Assembly: GCF_020216065.1 (NCBI RefSeq)
Contig: NZ_JAIWNA010000001.1
Location: 1,333,408-1,397,407 of the forward strand
Direction of reading: 5' to 3'
Source: Nocardia rosealba
GTDB lineage: Bacteria; Actinomycetota; Actinomycetes; Mycobacteriales; Mycobacteriaceae
DNA: 64,000 bases
Under the pieces are notes generated by a model. The model did not search any database and was not told where the DNA came from. It saw only the letters and a program-made list of their open reading frames with translations. Positions 1 through 11,527 of the stretch are shown here, in pieces (the stretch's first letter is position 1; each line of letters begins with the position of its first letter). A program made the translations under genes and the position numbers.

Positions 1-2
1 TC

Positions 3-1148
3 GGCTTGGATCCAGTGCTGCGGGAGATGCTGGCACAGGGGGAGCGTGCACGGAAGGTCCAGCTTCCCCACGGCCCGGAATCCTGGATCATCACCGGCTA
101 CGACGACAACCGGGCGATCTACAGCCGCCCCGAGTTCACCCGCCAGGGTATCGATACCGAGGAAGCGCCCCGCCTGACCGCCGGATTGATGCTCGCGGGC
201 GCCATCGGGTGCCAGAAGGACAAAACACACGCCGCGCTGCGGCAGGCCGCCACCAGGGTCCTCGATCGCACGATGATCTCTCAGGTCGAGGACATCGCCC
301 TGCGAACCGCGAACGAACTCGTCGACTCCATGCGTGAGCGTGGCGACGGGTGCGATTTCGTCCGGGATTTCGCCAGGCCGTACTCCATCCGTGTGCTGTG
401 CCAAATCCTCGGGATACCAGGCACCGACGAGGAATTCGTCATCGAGATGGTCGGCGCGATCCTCGCTGGTGGGCACAGCGGAGACGCCGGGACCGCGACC
501 GAGGCGAGCACCCGGTTGGGTGTCTACATCATCGAGCTCGTCAACGAACGCCAGCGGAATACCGGCTCGGACTTCATCTCCCGGGTCGTCTCGCACACTG
601 CCCTTTCCACCTACGAAGTGGTGGTTCTGACCTACGCGATGGTCATGGGTGGGTTCGAGACGACAGCCAACATGCTGGCCAAGTCGCTGGCCAGACTGCT
701 TGTCGAAGAAGAACTCGTCGAGCGGGTGCGTCACGAACCGGCGCGGATCCCCGACATCATCGATGAGCTCTTGCGGCTCACCTCGGTGGCAGGCGGCGAA
801 GGAATTCCGTGGCTCGTGCGCGAGCCTGTCGAGATCGCCGGAAGGCACCTGCAACCGGGTGATTACGTCGTTCCGGCGCCCGGTGCCGCGAATCGGGACC
901 CGGCTGTCTTCGACAATCCGGAGGAACTGCGGCTCGGCCGCGACGAGCGCCAACATCAAACACTCGGCTACGCGGCGCATTACTGCCTGGGGAACAAAGT
1001 CGCCAGGGTCGAGCTCGACACGGCGTTCCGTGTTCTGCTCGAGCGATTCAGCGGCCTGCGCCTCGCGGTCGATATCGACGACCTGGACTGGGACGAGGAA
1101 TCAGCCATCTGGCATCTCCGTGCGCTCCCGATCTCCTGGCGCGGGTGA
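3..1148 (+). CDS. Cytochrome P450, 5' end outside the window
   Basis: Haem-thiolate monooxygenase, soluble bacterial type. The frame is open to the left edge and a TTG at position 6 gives 380 residues, about 20 short of usual, so the true start probably lies upstream. The I-helix motif GGFETTANML keeps the acid-Thr pair for O2 activation, and the K-helix ExxR appears as ELLR. The haem loop is atypical: LGYAAHYCLG keeps the Cys ligand and the His two residues before it, but the usual Phe is Leu and the second Gly is Ala. The next P450 begins 7 bases after its stop, which suggests co-transcription. The substrate cannot be read from the sequence. No ferredoxin or reductase is visible nearby. Confidence 0.9.
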   Translation, partial: GLDPVLREMLAQGERARKVQLPHGPESWIITGYDDNRAIYSRPEFTRQGIDTEEAPRLTAGLMLAGAIGCQKDKTHAALRQAATRVLDRTMISQVEDIALRTANELVDSMRERGDGCDFVRDFARPYSIRVLCQILGIPGTDEEFVIEMVGAILAGGHSGDAGTATEASTRLGVYIIELVNERQRNTGSDFISRVVSHTALSTYEVVVLTYAMVMGGFETTANMLAKSLARLLVEEELVERVRHEPARIPDIIDELLRLTSVAGGEGIPWLVREPVEIAGRHLQPGDYVVPAPGAANRDPAVFDNPEELRLGRDERQHQTLGYAAHYCLGNKVARVELDTAFRVLLERFSGLRLAVDIDDLDWDEESAIWHLRALPISWRG

Positions 1149-1155
1149 CGGTGAC

Positions 1156-2379
1156 ATGACACCAGAAGTGGGCGCGGCGGCGTCGTACCCCGCGGCGTCT
1201 CCGATTCCGACCGAGCGGACCTGTCCATTCGATCCACCCGACGGCTTGCGTGGACTGCCTGCGGTGAGCCCGCTCAGATTCGCCAGCGGTGCCGAAGGCT
1301 GGTTGGTCACCGACTACCGGATCGCGCGCAGCGTCCTCAGAGACTCCCGATTCAGCACCGACCGGAAGTTGACCGAAGCGCCGATTCGGGAACTTCCGCC
1401 GATCCTGCGCGAATACGGCACACCCCCGGGCATGTTCAACTGTCTTGACGGCGATTCCCATGCGCGGTACCGACGGCTCCTCGCGGGGTACTTCTCGGCG
1501 GGGCGGATCGCGGAGTTCGCGCCGCGGGCCGTCGACATCGTCGACGAACAGATCACGACAATGGCCGAGGTGCTCGATTCCGCCGGTGAAGCCGATCTGC
1601 TTGCCGTGTTCGCGATGCCGGTTTCGTTGCGCCTGATCTGCGAACTGCTCGGGGTTCCCGATCGACTCAGCGGGGATATCGCACGGCTGGCCTCCGTATT
1701 GTTCGATCTGTCGGCGTCGGGCGACTCGATGATCGCGACCATTCTCGAGCTGCGCGAGATTCTGCTCGACGCCATCAGGCATACCCGCACCTCGCCGTCG
1801 AGTGGGCTGATCGCCGACCTTGCTCGTGATCCCGAGATCGACGACGAAGAACTGTTCCAGATCAGTCAGGTTCTCCTGCTCGCCGGATTCGAAACCACCG
1901 CGAACATGCTGGCACTCAGCACGTTCGCGTTGTTGTCGGCTCCGGATCAGCTGCGACGATTCCGTGCCGGGGAGGTGTCCGCCGCAGCGGCTGTGGACGA
2001 ACTCCTGCGCTATCTGTCGGTGGCCCATATGGGCCCGGTCCGCGCGGCAAGTGAATCTGTTCGCCTGGGGGAGGTGACCGTTGCGGCGGGCCAATCGGTG
2101 ATGATTTCGGTCCCGGTGGTGAACCGCGACCCCGCATTGCTCGACGACGCCGACAGATTGCTCCTCGATCGTCCACCGGTGAACCACATTTCCTTCGGGG
2201 TCGGCGCACATAAATGCATCGGCCAATACTTGGCGAGAACCGAACTCGAGATCGGGCTGACGCGACTGTTCGCGCGGTTCCCGACCCTGACGCTCGCGGT
2301 CCCACCCGAGCAGGTACCGCTGCGGACTGACATGTTGGTTTACGGCGTGCACGAGCTGCTGGTCTGCGTCGAAGGCTGA
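1156..2379 (+). CDS. Cytochrome P450
   Basis: Full-length bacterial P450 of 407 residues, starting at the ATG at 1156 just after the upstream P450 stop. Landmarks appear in the normal order: I-helix AGFETTANML, K-helix ELLR, and a canonical haem loop FGVGAHKCIGQYLAR whose Cys is the iron ligand. It is clearly paralogous to its neighbour (both share FETTANMLA), so the pair may descend from a tandem duplication that later diverged. A FadD19-type acyl-CoA synthetase follows after 28 bases. A joint role in oxidising and then CoA-activating a lipid, sterol side chain or polyketide-like substrate is plausible, but this is inferred from context only. Confidence 0.93.
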   Translation: MTPEVGAAASYPAASPIPTERTCPFDPPDGLRGLPAVSPLRFASGAEGWLVTDYRIARSVLRDSRFSTDRKLTEAPIRELPPILREYGTPPGMFNCLDGDSHARYRRLLAGYFSAGRIAEFAPRAVDIVDEQITTMAEVLDSAGEADLLAVFAMPVSLRLICELLGVPDRLSGDIARLASVLFDLSASGDSMIATILELREILLDAIRHTRTSPSSGLIADLARDPEIDDEELFQISQVLLLAGFETTANMLALSTFALLSAPDQLRRFRAGEVSAAAAVDELLRYLSVAHMGPVRAASESVRLGEVTVAAGQSVMISVPVVNRDPALLDDADRLLLDRPPVNHISFGVGAHKCIGQYLARTELEIGLTRLFARFPTLTLAVPPEQVPLRTDMLVYGVHELLVCVEG

Positions 2380-2407
2380 GACAACCGCATCGGATGAGGA
2401 GAGAACC

Positions 2408-4045
2408 GTGGCACTGAACATCGCAGATCTGTTCGAGCACGCAGTGGATGCGGTGCCCGATCTTCCGGCGGTGAAGGTGGGGGAGCGAGCGCTCACGTTC
2501 CGCGAGCTCGACGTCGCCGCGAATCGGCTCGCGCATTTTCTCGCCGGGCGGGGGATCGGGCCCGGGGATCATGTGGCGCTGTATGCGAAGAACAGCATCG
2601 AGCATGTGGTCGCCTTGCTGGCGACATTGAAGGTGCGCGCTGTTTCGATCAATGTGAATTATCGCTACGTCGAGGGGGAACTCGATTACCTGTTCGAGAA
2701 TTCCGACGCGGTCGCGGTGCTGCACGACCGCACCTACGCATCGGTGCTCGCGCGCTGTGTACCCCGGCATCCGAGGATTCATACGTGTGTGGCGCTGGTC
2801 GATCCCATGGCTCCCGACGACGAATCGGACCTGTCGGGTTTCGGCGGCCTCACCTATGCGGAGGGGATCGAGGGACAGCCGGGGACGCGTGACTTCGGGC
2901 CACGTAGCGGCGACGACATCCATATCATCTACACGGGCGGAACAACCGGGTTCCCGAAAGGCGTGATGTGGCGCCACGAGGACTATTGGCGGGTTTTCGG
3001 CGGTGGGACCGATTTCGAAACCGGTACGCTCCTGGGCGAATTCGACCAGTCCGAGGCGGCCGCGAAAGCTCGCCGAATGGTGAAATTCCCGCTGAGCCCC
3101 CTCATGCACGGCGGCGCCCAGACCGGGCTTCTCCGGCACCTGTTCGTCGGCGATCTGACAATTCTCGAACCCAAATTCGACCCCGCGACCACCTGGGACG
3201 TCATCGATCGTGAGCGCGTCCAATTCCTGTTCCTCACCGGCGACGCCATGGCCCGACCGCTGATCGAGGAATATCAGCGACGCACGGCGAACGGTCTCGG
3301 CAGTGGTTCCAGCCTCGTCGTGGTGGCGAGCAGCGCCGCGGTATTCAGCCCCGAGGTCAAGAACAGGTGGCTCGAGAATTTCCCGAACACCGTATTCACC
3401 GACTCGATCGGGGCGACCGAAACCGGATTCCAGGGCACAGCGGCGCAGTCCCGCGAGAATGTTCGACAGGACGGCCCCCGCGTCGCCCTCGGCCCGGATT
3501 CCGTCGTCCTCGACGACAACGGCCATCTCCTCGATCTCACCGCCGACGTCGGCGCCATCGGCCAACTGGCCCGCGCCGGCCGCATCCCCCTCGGCTACTA
3601 CAACGACCCCGTCAAGACGGCCGAAACCTTCAAGACCGTCAACGGCATCCGCTACGTCGTCCCCGGCGATCGCGTCCGCATCGAGCCCGGTGCCCGCGTC
3701 ACCCTCCTCGGCCGCGGCTCGAACTGCGTCAACACCGGCGGCGAAAAGGTCTACGTCGAGGAAGTCGAGGCGGCGATCAAAGCCGTTGCGGCGGTGTACG
3801 ACTGCATCGTCGTCGGCGTGCCGGACGAACGCTTCGGCAACGCTGTCGCCGCGGTCGTCGAATTGCGACCGGGACACCAGTTGACTCTCGACGAACTCCG
3901 TGCCTCCCTACGCACCTCGCTGGCCGGGTACAAGCTCCCGCGCGTGATGACGACGGTGCCGAAGGTCCCACGCAACGACGCCGGAAAGGCGCAGTACCCG
4001 CGAGCGCGGGAGCTGGCATCGTCAGCCGATGCGCGATGGCTGTGA
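2408..4045 (+). CDS. Acyl-CoA synthetase, FadD19-like (ANL superfamily)
   Basis: ATP-dependent acid:CoA ligase of 545 residues, forming an acyl-adenylate and then the thioester. The GTG start follows a strong GAGGAG ribosome binding site. The AMP-binding P-loop reads YTGGTTGFPKGVMWRHED (about residues 178-195). The TDSIGATETGF stretch (about 336-346) and the GRGSNCVNTGGEKVYVEEVE hinge (about 438-457) follow. The probable catalytic Lys is in NDAGKAQYP near the C-terminus. The N-terminus (ALNIADL...HAVDAVPD) and the GVMWRHED segment closely resemble what I remember of mycobacterial FadD19, which activates sterol side-chain acids. It ends a P450-P450-FadD unit. Its substrate and any link to sterol catabolism remain inference. 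Confidence 0.92.
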   Translation: MALNIADLFEHAVDAVPDLPAVKVGERALTFRELDVAANRLAHFLAGRGIGPGDHVALYAKNSIEHVVALLATLKVRAVSINVNYRYVEGELDYLFENSDAVAVLHDRTYASVLARCVPRHPRIHTCVALVDPMAPDDESDLSGFGGLTYAEGIEGQPGTRDFGPRSGDDIHIIYTGGTTGFPKGVMWRHEDYWRVFGGGTDFETGTLLGEFDQSEAAAKARRMVKFPLSPLMHGGAQTGLLRHLFVGDLTILEPKFDPATTWDVIDRERVQFLFLTGDAMARPLIEEYQRRTANGLGSGSSLVVVASSAAVFSPEVKNRWLENFPNTVFTDSIGATETGFQGTAAQSRENVRQDGPRVALGPDSVVLDDNGHLLDLTADVGAIGQLARAGRIPLGYYNDPVKTAETFKTVNGIRYVVPGDRVRIEPGARVTLLGRGSNCVNTGGEKVYVEEVEAAIKAVAAVYDCIVVGVPDERFGNAVAAVVELRPGHQLTLDELRASLRTSLAGYKLPRVMTTVPKVPRNDAGKAQYPRARELASSADARWL

Positions 4046-4081
4046 ATCTCCCACGATTGTGCGCCCCAACGCGGTGAGCCG

Positions 4082-4412
4082 GGCTACCGCAACTCCGGGT
4101 GGACCTTCCAAAACATCGACTTCGTCCGGAGGCCTTCGAGATCAAAGGCCGTGAACAGCAGGAGGCCAGCGCGATCCTGACGGGTCGGGTCAGCTACGAG
4201 GCATTCAGCCCGGTGTGGCCCGACATGGCGGACTTCGCGGAATACAAGGAGATGCCCGAGTACGTCGTGTCGACCACACTCACCGACGACGATCTGGTTA
4301 CCAACCGGGGTGAAACCACGATCCTGCGGTAGGACGCCACGAAACTGCGTCTCGTCGAGTCGCAGGCCTTCTCGAACTGCCTGCAGCTCAACATCTTCGA
4401 CGTCATCGGCTG
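4082..4412 (+). pseudogene. Broken RibD/dihydrofolate-reductase-like gene
   Basis: Remnant of a DHFR-fold RibD C-terminal-domain protein, a common family in actinobacteria. Frame 2 reads GYRNSGWTFQNIDF, then the homology jumps to another frame as PEAFEIKGREQQEASAIL and GRVSYEAFSPVW. The junction gacttcgtccggag looks like gacttcgatccggag with one base lost near 4122-4124. An in-frame TAG at 4330-4332 follows TTILR. Immediately after it, in the same frame, comes the family C-terminus DATKLRLVESQAFSN, ending with TGA at 4410-4412. About 55 residues that normally separate these parts are absent. Frameshift, stop and internal deletion together rule out a working enzyme. The family assignment is from memory of conserved motifs. 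Confidence 0.8.
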
Positions 4413-4600
4413 ATCGTCGCCGTCCTCACGCGGCCGCCGGCGCACCACCAGCGGGCACGGCGGTGGCTTCGCCGGTCTCGCGCAGGGTCGATGCACCGGT
4501 GACGCGTCGAACGTCGGCCACGTGAGCGGAACCCTTGCCGGGCGGGCATAGGCTCTGATCTTGTGGGGTTCACGGTCCCAGCGCCCCGGCCGGGATCAGC

Positions 4601-5010
4601 TTGTGGAGCCGCAACTTACGTGACCTCACCGGCTCCTACCCTGAGATCGTCACTGCCCTGGCCGAGATCACCGAGGTCGCACCATCCTGCTCGACGGCGA
4701 ACTCGTCGCCCTCGACGACCGCGGTGCCCCGTCGTTCTCCCGGCTGCAGCAGCGTATGCACGTCCGGCGCCCCGCCCCGGCGTTGATCGAGCAGATCCGC
4801 GTCGACTACATCGTGTTCGACCTGCTCGGCATCGACGGACGCCTACGTTGCATCGGCGGAGTCGGCACCGGATTCACCGCGGCCACCCGCCGCAGCATGC
4901 GCGCGAGGCTCGACGAGATCCGCCGCGACACCAGCCCACTCGACGACCCACCACCGGCACTGGTCGCGCGTATTGCGTGGTGGGTTCAATTCGTTTCCCC
5001 ACAACACTCA
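4601..5010 (+). pseudogene. Broken ATP-dependent DNA ligase (LigC/LigD ligase-domain type)
   Basis: Fragments of a nucleotidyltransferase DNA ligase. From 4601 the frame reads LWSRNLRDLTGSYPEI. The homology shifts frame near 4678 and continues as RTILLDGELVALDDRG, PSFSRLQQRM and VDYIVFDLLGIDGR, which includes the motif III region. It then jumps to the OB-fold part, GGVGTGFTAATRRSMRARL and RRDTSPLDDP, losing roughly 100 residues with motifs IV-V. The KxDG adenylation motif that should precede LWSRN is also missing. Several independent lesions show that it is dead. It sits beside another wrecked gene, in a decaying stretch between the P450/FadD unit and iscS. Confidence 0.8.
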
Positions 5011-5501
5011 GTACGAGGCCTGTTGTGGCGAGCTCGGCGCACCCGTAGGTGGTCGTTATCGTCTCTAGACGGCCATCAGGTCTCTACTCGGCCGGATGAC
5101 AGCGAACACAACGACAAGGGGCCAGCGTTCTCGCACCGCCCCGGGTACGGGCAACGGCGCCCCCCGGCACCCGGGCTGCGGAATATGGGGTTTGTCCGGT
5201 AGCGGCGCAGCTAGCGGACGTTGTCGGCCGCCGCGCGGTGACGGCCCTGCGGGCGGATGTACGCAGGCGGCCGTCTGCGGTCCAACCGCATCTGCACGCG
5301 TGCGCGGACCTCTGCGGTCGCCAGCTCGGCGCCTTCGCTCTAGCTTTCTCGACCGTCTCACCGGCCCACTCTTCGCCGATTCGGGAATGAAAGTAGGTGA
5401 TACACGTGTTGGAAATCCTGGGTAAATCGTAGAAAAATCGTAGAAAGCAGGGGTGGACCCCGAAGATGACCAGGTCAGCGGTGGTATAGGCTTTGTCGGT
5501 C
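5011..5501. other. Intergenic stretch with no supported gene
   Basis: About 490 bases between the ligase wreck and iscS. Open frames exist on both strands, including one of 139 codons on the minus strand (5084-5503), but none shows a recognisable motif and the codon pattern is irregular. The right-hand part (5385-5500) is less GC-rich than its surroundings and probably carries the iscS promoter. It also contains the short tandem repeat listed separately. Confidence 0.5.
5424..5445 (+). repeat. Two tandem copies of an 11-base unit
   Basis: The unit AAATCGTAGAA occurs twice with no spacer (5424-5434 and 5435-5445). A period of one helical turn places both copies on the same DNA face, as in some regulator sites. 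It lies about 57 bases before the iscS ATG. No known regulator motif is recognised. Confidence 0.6.
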
Positions 5502-6707
5502 ATGAAGTCGGCTTATTCGGGTGCGCCCAAGACGGTCTACCTCGATCATGCGGCGACCACTCCGATGTTGCCTGCCGCTGTCGAGGCGATGACTGCTGCC
5601 CTGGGGGCGGTGGGGAACGCCTCGTCGCTGCACGGGTCGGGGCGGGCGGCGCGGCGGACGCTCGAAGAGGCGCGGGAGGCGATCGCGGCGGAGCTGGGGG
5701 CGCGGCCGTCGGAGGTGATCTTCACCTCCGGGGGGACCGAGAGCGACAATCTCGCGATCAAGGGGATTTTCTGGGGGCGGCGAGCGGTCGATCCGCGCCG
5801 GACCCGGCTGGTGGTGAGCTCCGTCGAGCATCACGCGGTGCTCGATGCGGTGGAGTGGCTCGAGCAGCACGAGGCCGCGCAGGTGAGCTGGTTGCCTGTC
5901 GACGGCGAGGGTGTGGTGTCGCCGCACGCGCTGCGCGAAGTGCTCGAGGCGCACGGTGACGAAGTGGCGCTGGTAAGTGTGATGTGGGCCAACAACGAGG
6001 TCGGCACCGTCCAGCCGATCACCGAATTGGCCTCCGTCGCACAGGAATTCGACATTCCGATGCACAGCGACGCGATCCAGGCGGTGACCCAGGTTCCGGT
6101 CGATTTCGGGGCGAGCGGGCTGGCCGCGTTGAGCGTCGCGGGGCACAAGGTCGGCGGTCCGCACGGTATCGGCGTGTTGCTGCTCGGTCGGCAGGTGCCC
6201 TGTGTGCCGCTGATCCACGGTGGCGGGCACGAACGCGACCTGCGTTCGGGAACCTCCGATGTGGCGGCCGCGGTCGGCTTCGCCGCCGCCCTGCGCGCCG
6301 CCTCCATCGAGGCGGCACACAGCCTGAAAGCGTTGCGCGACAAGCTGATCGCGGGTGTGCTCGCGCTGGAACCCGACGCTGTGCTCAACGGTCCGGCCGA
6401 TGAACGCAGGCTCCCCGGCAACGCCCACTTCACCTTCCCCGGTTGCGAGGGCGACTCCCTGCTGATGCTGCTCGACGCCGCCGGTATCGAATGCTCGACC
6501 GGCTCGGCGTGCAACGCGGGAGTGGCCTCGCCGAGTCACGTCCTGATCGCCATGGGCGTCGAGCCGTGGCAGGCGCGCAGTTCGCTGCGGTTCTCGCTGG
6601 GCCACACCTCGACCGAATCCGATATCGACACATTGCTGACCGTGCTGCCGCAGGTCATCGAAAGGGCCAGGGCCGCAGGTCTGGCCGGCGCTAGAGGAGG
6701 TGCCTGA
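5502..6707 (+). CDS. iscS: Cysteine desulfurase
   Basis: PLP-dependent class V aminotransferase fold enzyme of 401 residues that takes sulfur from cysteine as an enzyme persulfide. The start [18 protein letters not shown] is typical of NifS/IscS. The cofactor Lys is in [12 protein letters not shown] (about residue 215). The persulfide-forming Cys is in [19 protein letters not shown] near residue 335. The ATG at 5502 is preferred over the in-frame TTG at 5493. Its stop overlaps the mnmA ATG by one base, so translation is probably coupled. This fits sulfur delivery to MnmA for tRNA 2-thiouridine. The same pairing is known in M. tuberculosis (Rv3025c-Rv3024c). Confidence 0.95.
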   Translation: MKSAYSGAPKTVYLDHAATTPMLPAAVEAMTAALGAVGNASSLHGSGRAARRTLEEAREAIAAELGARPSEVIFTSGGTESDNLAIKGIFWGRRAVDPRRTRLVVSSVEHHAVLDAVEWLEQHEAAQVSWLPVDGEGVVSPHALREVLEAHGDEVALVSVMWANNEVGTVQPITELASVAQEFDIPMHSDAIQAVTQVPVDFGASGLAALSVAGHKVGGPHGIGVLLLGRQVPCVPLIHGGGHERDLRSGTSDVAAAVGFAAALRAASIEAAHSLKALRDKLIAGVLALEPDAVLNGPADERRLPGNAHFTFPGCEGDSLLMLLDAAGIECSTGSACNAGVASPSHVLIAMGVEPWQARSSLRFSLGHTSTESDIDTLLTVLPQVIERARAAGLAGARGGA

Positions 6708-7822
6708 TGCGAGTACTTGCCGCCATGAGTGGTGGAGTCGATTCGGCGGTGGCCGCGGCGCGGGCCGTGGACGCCGGTCACGAGGTGGTCGGGGTGCACC
6801 TGGCGCTGTCGGCATCGCCGGGCACCTTACGCACCGGTTCGCGTGGCTGCTGCTCCAAGGAAGACGCCGGTGACGCCCGCCGCGCCGCCGATGTGCTCGG
6901 CATTCCGTTCTACGTATGGGATTTCGCCGACCGCTTCAAAGAAGACGTGATCGACGACTTCGTCGCCGCCTACGCCGCGGGCGAGACCCCGAACCCGTGC
7001 CTGCGCTGCAACGAGAAGATCAAGTTCTCCGCGCTGGCCGACCGCGCGCAGGCCCTCGGCTTCGACGCCGTGGTCACCGGGCACTACGCCCGCCTCGAAG
7101 ACGGTGTGCTGCGCCGCGCGGTCGACGCCGACAAGGACCAGTCCTATGTGCTCGCGGTGCTCACCGCCGAGCAGCTCTCGCGCGCCATGTTCCCGGTCGG
7201 CGACACCCCCAAGCCACGCATCCGCGAGGAAGCGGCCGAGCGGGGTCTCGCGGTGGCGAACAAGCCCGACAGCCACGACATCTGCTTCATCCCCTCCGGC
7301 GACACGCGGGCGTTCCTCGGCGCCAAGATCGGCATCCGCCCCGGTGCGCTCGTCGATTCCGACGGCACCGTGCTCGGCACCCACGAGGGTGTGCACGGGT
7401 TCACCGTCGGTCAGCGCAAGGGCCTCGGCCTGAGCCACACCGCCGCCGATGGCAAGCCTCGCTATGTCACCGGGATCGACCCCGATTCCGGCACGGTGAA
7501 GGTCGGTTCGGTGGAAGACCTGCAGGTCGACGTCATCACCGCCGACCGCGCCATCTGGACCTCCGGCGTGCGCCCGACCGAACCGGTCGAGTGTGTGGTG
7601 CAGGTGCGCGCCCACGGCGGCACCGCGCCCGCCGTGGTCGAACCGGTGGGTGACGGGCTGGTCGCGCGGCTGCGTGAACCGCTCAGCGGCGTCGCGAAGG
7701 GTCAGGCCATCGTGCTCTACCTGCCCGATGCCGACGGTGGCGACACCGTGGTCGGCAGCGGCACCATCAACGGCACCGATCGCGCCGGGGTCGAGGCGGG
7801 GATCACCGACGCTTCCGCCTGA
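6707..7822 (+). CDS. mnmA: tRNA-specific 2-thiouridylase
   Basis: Thiolates U34 of the Lys, Glu and Gln tRNAs, using ATP to adenylate the base and a persulfide relayed from IscS. The length of 371 residues is normal. The PP-loop [13 protein letters not shown] lies at the N-terminus, and the two active cysteines appear in [12 protein letters not shown] and [11 protein letters not shown]. The ribosome binding site GAGGAGG lies inside the 3' end of iscS (6691-6700), and the ATG overlaps the iscS stop. The C-terminal half forms the central and beta-barrel tRNA-binding domains. No unusual residue is seen at the active sites. Confidence 0.96.
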   Translation: MRVLAAMSGGVDSAVAAARAVDAGHEVVGVHLALSASPGTLRTGSRGCCSKEDAGDARRAADVLGIPFYVWDFADRFKEDVIDDFVAAYAAGETPNPCLRCNEKIKFSALADRAQALGFDAVVTGHYARLEDGVLRRAVDADKDQSYVLAVLTAEQLSRAMFPVGDTPKPRIREEAAERGLAVANKPDSHDICFIPSGDTRAFLGAKIGIRPGALVDSDGTVLGTHEGVHGFTVGQRKGLGLSHTAADGKPRYVTGIDPDSGTVKVGSVEDLQVDVITADRAIWTSGVRPTEPVECVVQVRAHGGTAPAVVEPVGDGLVARLREPLSGVAKGQAIVLYLPDADGGDTVVGSGTINGTDRAGVEAGITDASA

Positions 7823-7854
7823 GGAGCGCGCCGTTCGACGACACGAAAGGTGTT

Positions 7855-8928
7855 GTGCACGTGACATTGTCGCGAAGCAAGGACTCCGAGGAGAGTGCGC
7901 CCGCGGACCTGCTCGTCGGCGGCATCGCCACGGGTATCGGATCGTGGCCGGGCACCGACCCGAGGGAAGCTGCCGCGACGATCATCGGTGAACTGTCCGA
8001 CCTCGCGCACCTGGTCGAACTGCCGCAGCGCGGAATCGGCGCCGACATGATCGGCCGGGTGTCGGCGCTGCTGGTGGATCTGCGCTTCGACTCCACCACG
8101 CGCGGTTACCGGCTGGCCGCCCGCCCGGGCTCGGTGTCCCGCCGGGCACGTGACCTGCTCCGGTTCGATCTCGATGCGATCGAAGAAGCCTGGGAGACAG
8201 CAGGTTTGGTCGGAGCCGGCCGTGTGGTGAAGCTGCAGTCGGCGGGACCGCTCACCCTGGCCGCCGAAGTGGAACTGCCCGGCGGGCATCGGATTCTCAC
8301 CGATCCCGGTGCGGTGCGCGATCTTTCGGAATCCCTCGCCGAAGGTTTGGCGCGGCACGCGGACGAGCTGCGCAAAAGGCTGGGGGCCCAGGTCGTCATC
8401 CAGCTCGACGAACCGCAGCTCACCACGGTGCTCGAAGGTTCGTTGCAGGGGCCGAGCATCCTCAACACCATTTGCGCGCTTCCCGAACCCGACGCCGTGC
8501 GCATTCTCGACACCGTGATCGAGGCCCAGAACGCGCCGGTCCTGTTGCACACCTGCGCATCTCGTCCCGCCCTGGCCACTATCGGCCGCACCGCCGCCGC
8601 CGGCATCTCCTTCGACGCCGCGACCATCACCACCCCCGACCTCGACCCCCTCGGCGACATCGTCGACCGGGGCAAGAAGATCGCCCTCGGCCTCACCCCG
8701 GCCGAGCCGCCGGCGGCGCCGATCACCTGGCGCGAGATCGCCGAACCCGCCGTCCGCCTGGTCGACCGGCTCGGCTTCCCTCGCACGACCCTGGCCACCC
8801 AGATCCTGGTGACCCCCGCCTGCGGGCTGGCCGGCGCCTCCCTCGAATGGTCCCGCCGCGCACTCGCGCTCAGCACCGAGGTGGCGCGTGCCTTCGCCGA
8901 GGAACCGGAGTCGTTGAACGTCGAGTAG
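7855..8928 (+). CDS. MetE/UROD-superfamily barrel protein (Rv3015c type)
   Basis: About 357 residues with the fold of the C-terminal half of cobalamin-independent methionine synthase. The early GIATGIGSWPGTDPREA segment is typical. VIQLDEPQLTTVLEG (about 181-195), LLHTCASRP (about 230) and GISFDAATI (about 247) occupy strand ends where MetE places its metal ligands, so one His-Thr-Cys site may survive. It is much shorter than true MetE and lacks the N-terminal barrel, so methionine synthesis is not assured. It sits between mnmA and ligA, as Rv3015c sits beside ligA in M. tuberculosis. GTG at 7861 is an alternative start with better spacing from GAAAGG. Confidence 0.85.
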   Translation: MHVTLSRSKDSEESAPADLLVGGIATGIGSWPGTDPREAAATIIGELSDLAHLVELPQRGIGADMIGRVSALLVDLRFDSTTRGYRLAARPGSVSRRARDLLRFDLDAIEEAWETAGLVGAGRVVKLQSAGPLTLAAEVELPGGHRILTDPGAVRDLSESLAEGLARHADELRKRLGAQVVIQLDEPQLTTVLEGSLQGPSILNTICALPEPDAVRILDTVIEAQNAPVLLHTCASRPALATIGRTAAAGISFDAATITTPDLDPLGDIVDRGKKIALGLTPAEPPAAPITWREIAEPAVRLVDRLGFPRTTLATQILVTPACGLAGASLEWSRRALALSTEVARAFAEEPESLNVE

Positions 8929-11175
<2,247 letters not shown>

Positions 11176-11191
11176 CGGGCGGTCGCTCCGC

Positions 11192-11527
11192 TCAGCTCGG
11201 GGTGACGGTGACCGTGTTCGCCATCTGGGTGTGGATGTCGAACTGGGCGCACTGGCCGTTGGTGAGTTCCACGTGCCGGTGCGTCTTCTTCGAGTTGCCC
11301 TCGATGTCGACGACGACGTCGCTACCGGTCATCGAGCACACCTTCGACACCGGCGCCTCGGTGTAGCTGACGGTCCCGGCCCCCTGGCAACTGTTCGTCG
11401 AGTTCCCCAGGAACACCCGTGCGGTTCCGTCCGGACAGGGATCGGCCGCCGCGGTCGGCGCACCGACCATCAGCACCGGAACCACGGCCCCGGCTCCCAA
11501 CGCCGCAACAACCAGCCCACGAATCAT
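11192..11527 (-). CDS. Small secreted protein of unknown function
   Basis: About 111 residues from the ATG at 11527, preceded by GGCGGAG. The N-terminus IRGLVVAALGAGAVVPVLMV is a signal segment, with likely cleavage after APTAAA. The mature part of about 85 residues has four Cys (DPCPDG, NSCQGAG, SKVCSM, GQCAQF) that could form two disulfides, and it is rich in Thr, Val and Ser. It is convergent with ligA, with only 16 bases between stops. No family is recognised. It resembles the many small exported cysteine-containing proteins of mycolate actinobacteria, and a cell-envelope location is inferred. Confidence 0.75.
   Translation of the reverse strand: MIRGLVVAALGAGAVVPVLMVGAPTAAADPCPDGTARVFLGNSTNSCQGAGTVSYTEAPVSKVCSMTGSDVVVDIEGNSKKTHRHVELTNGQCAQFDIHTQMANTVTVTPS

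Noticed and set aside
1916-3877. 653-codon minus-strand frame over the acyl-CoA synthetase
   Set aside because: Antisense shadow; the plus-strand enzyme has all adenylation motifs.
5084-5503. 139-codon minus-strand ORF before iscS
   Set aside because: No recognisable domain, irregular codon use and overlap with the probable iscS promoter; not enough to call a gene.
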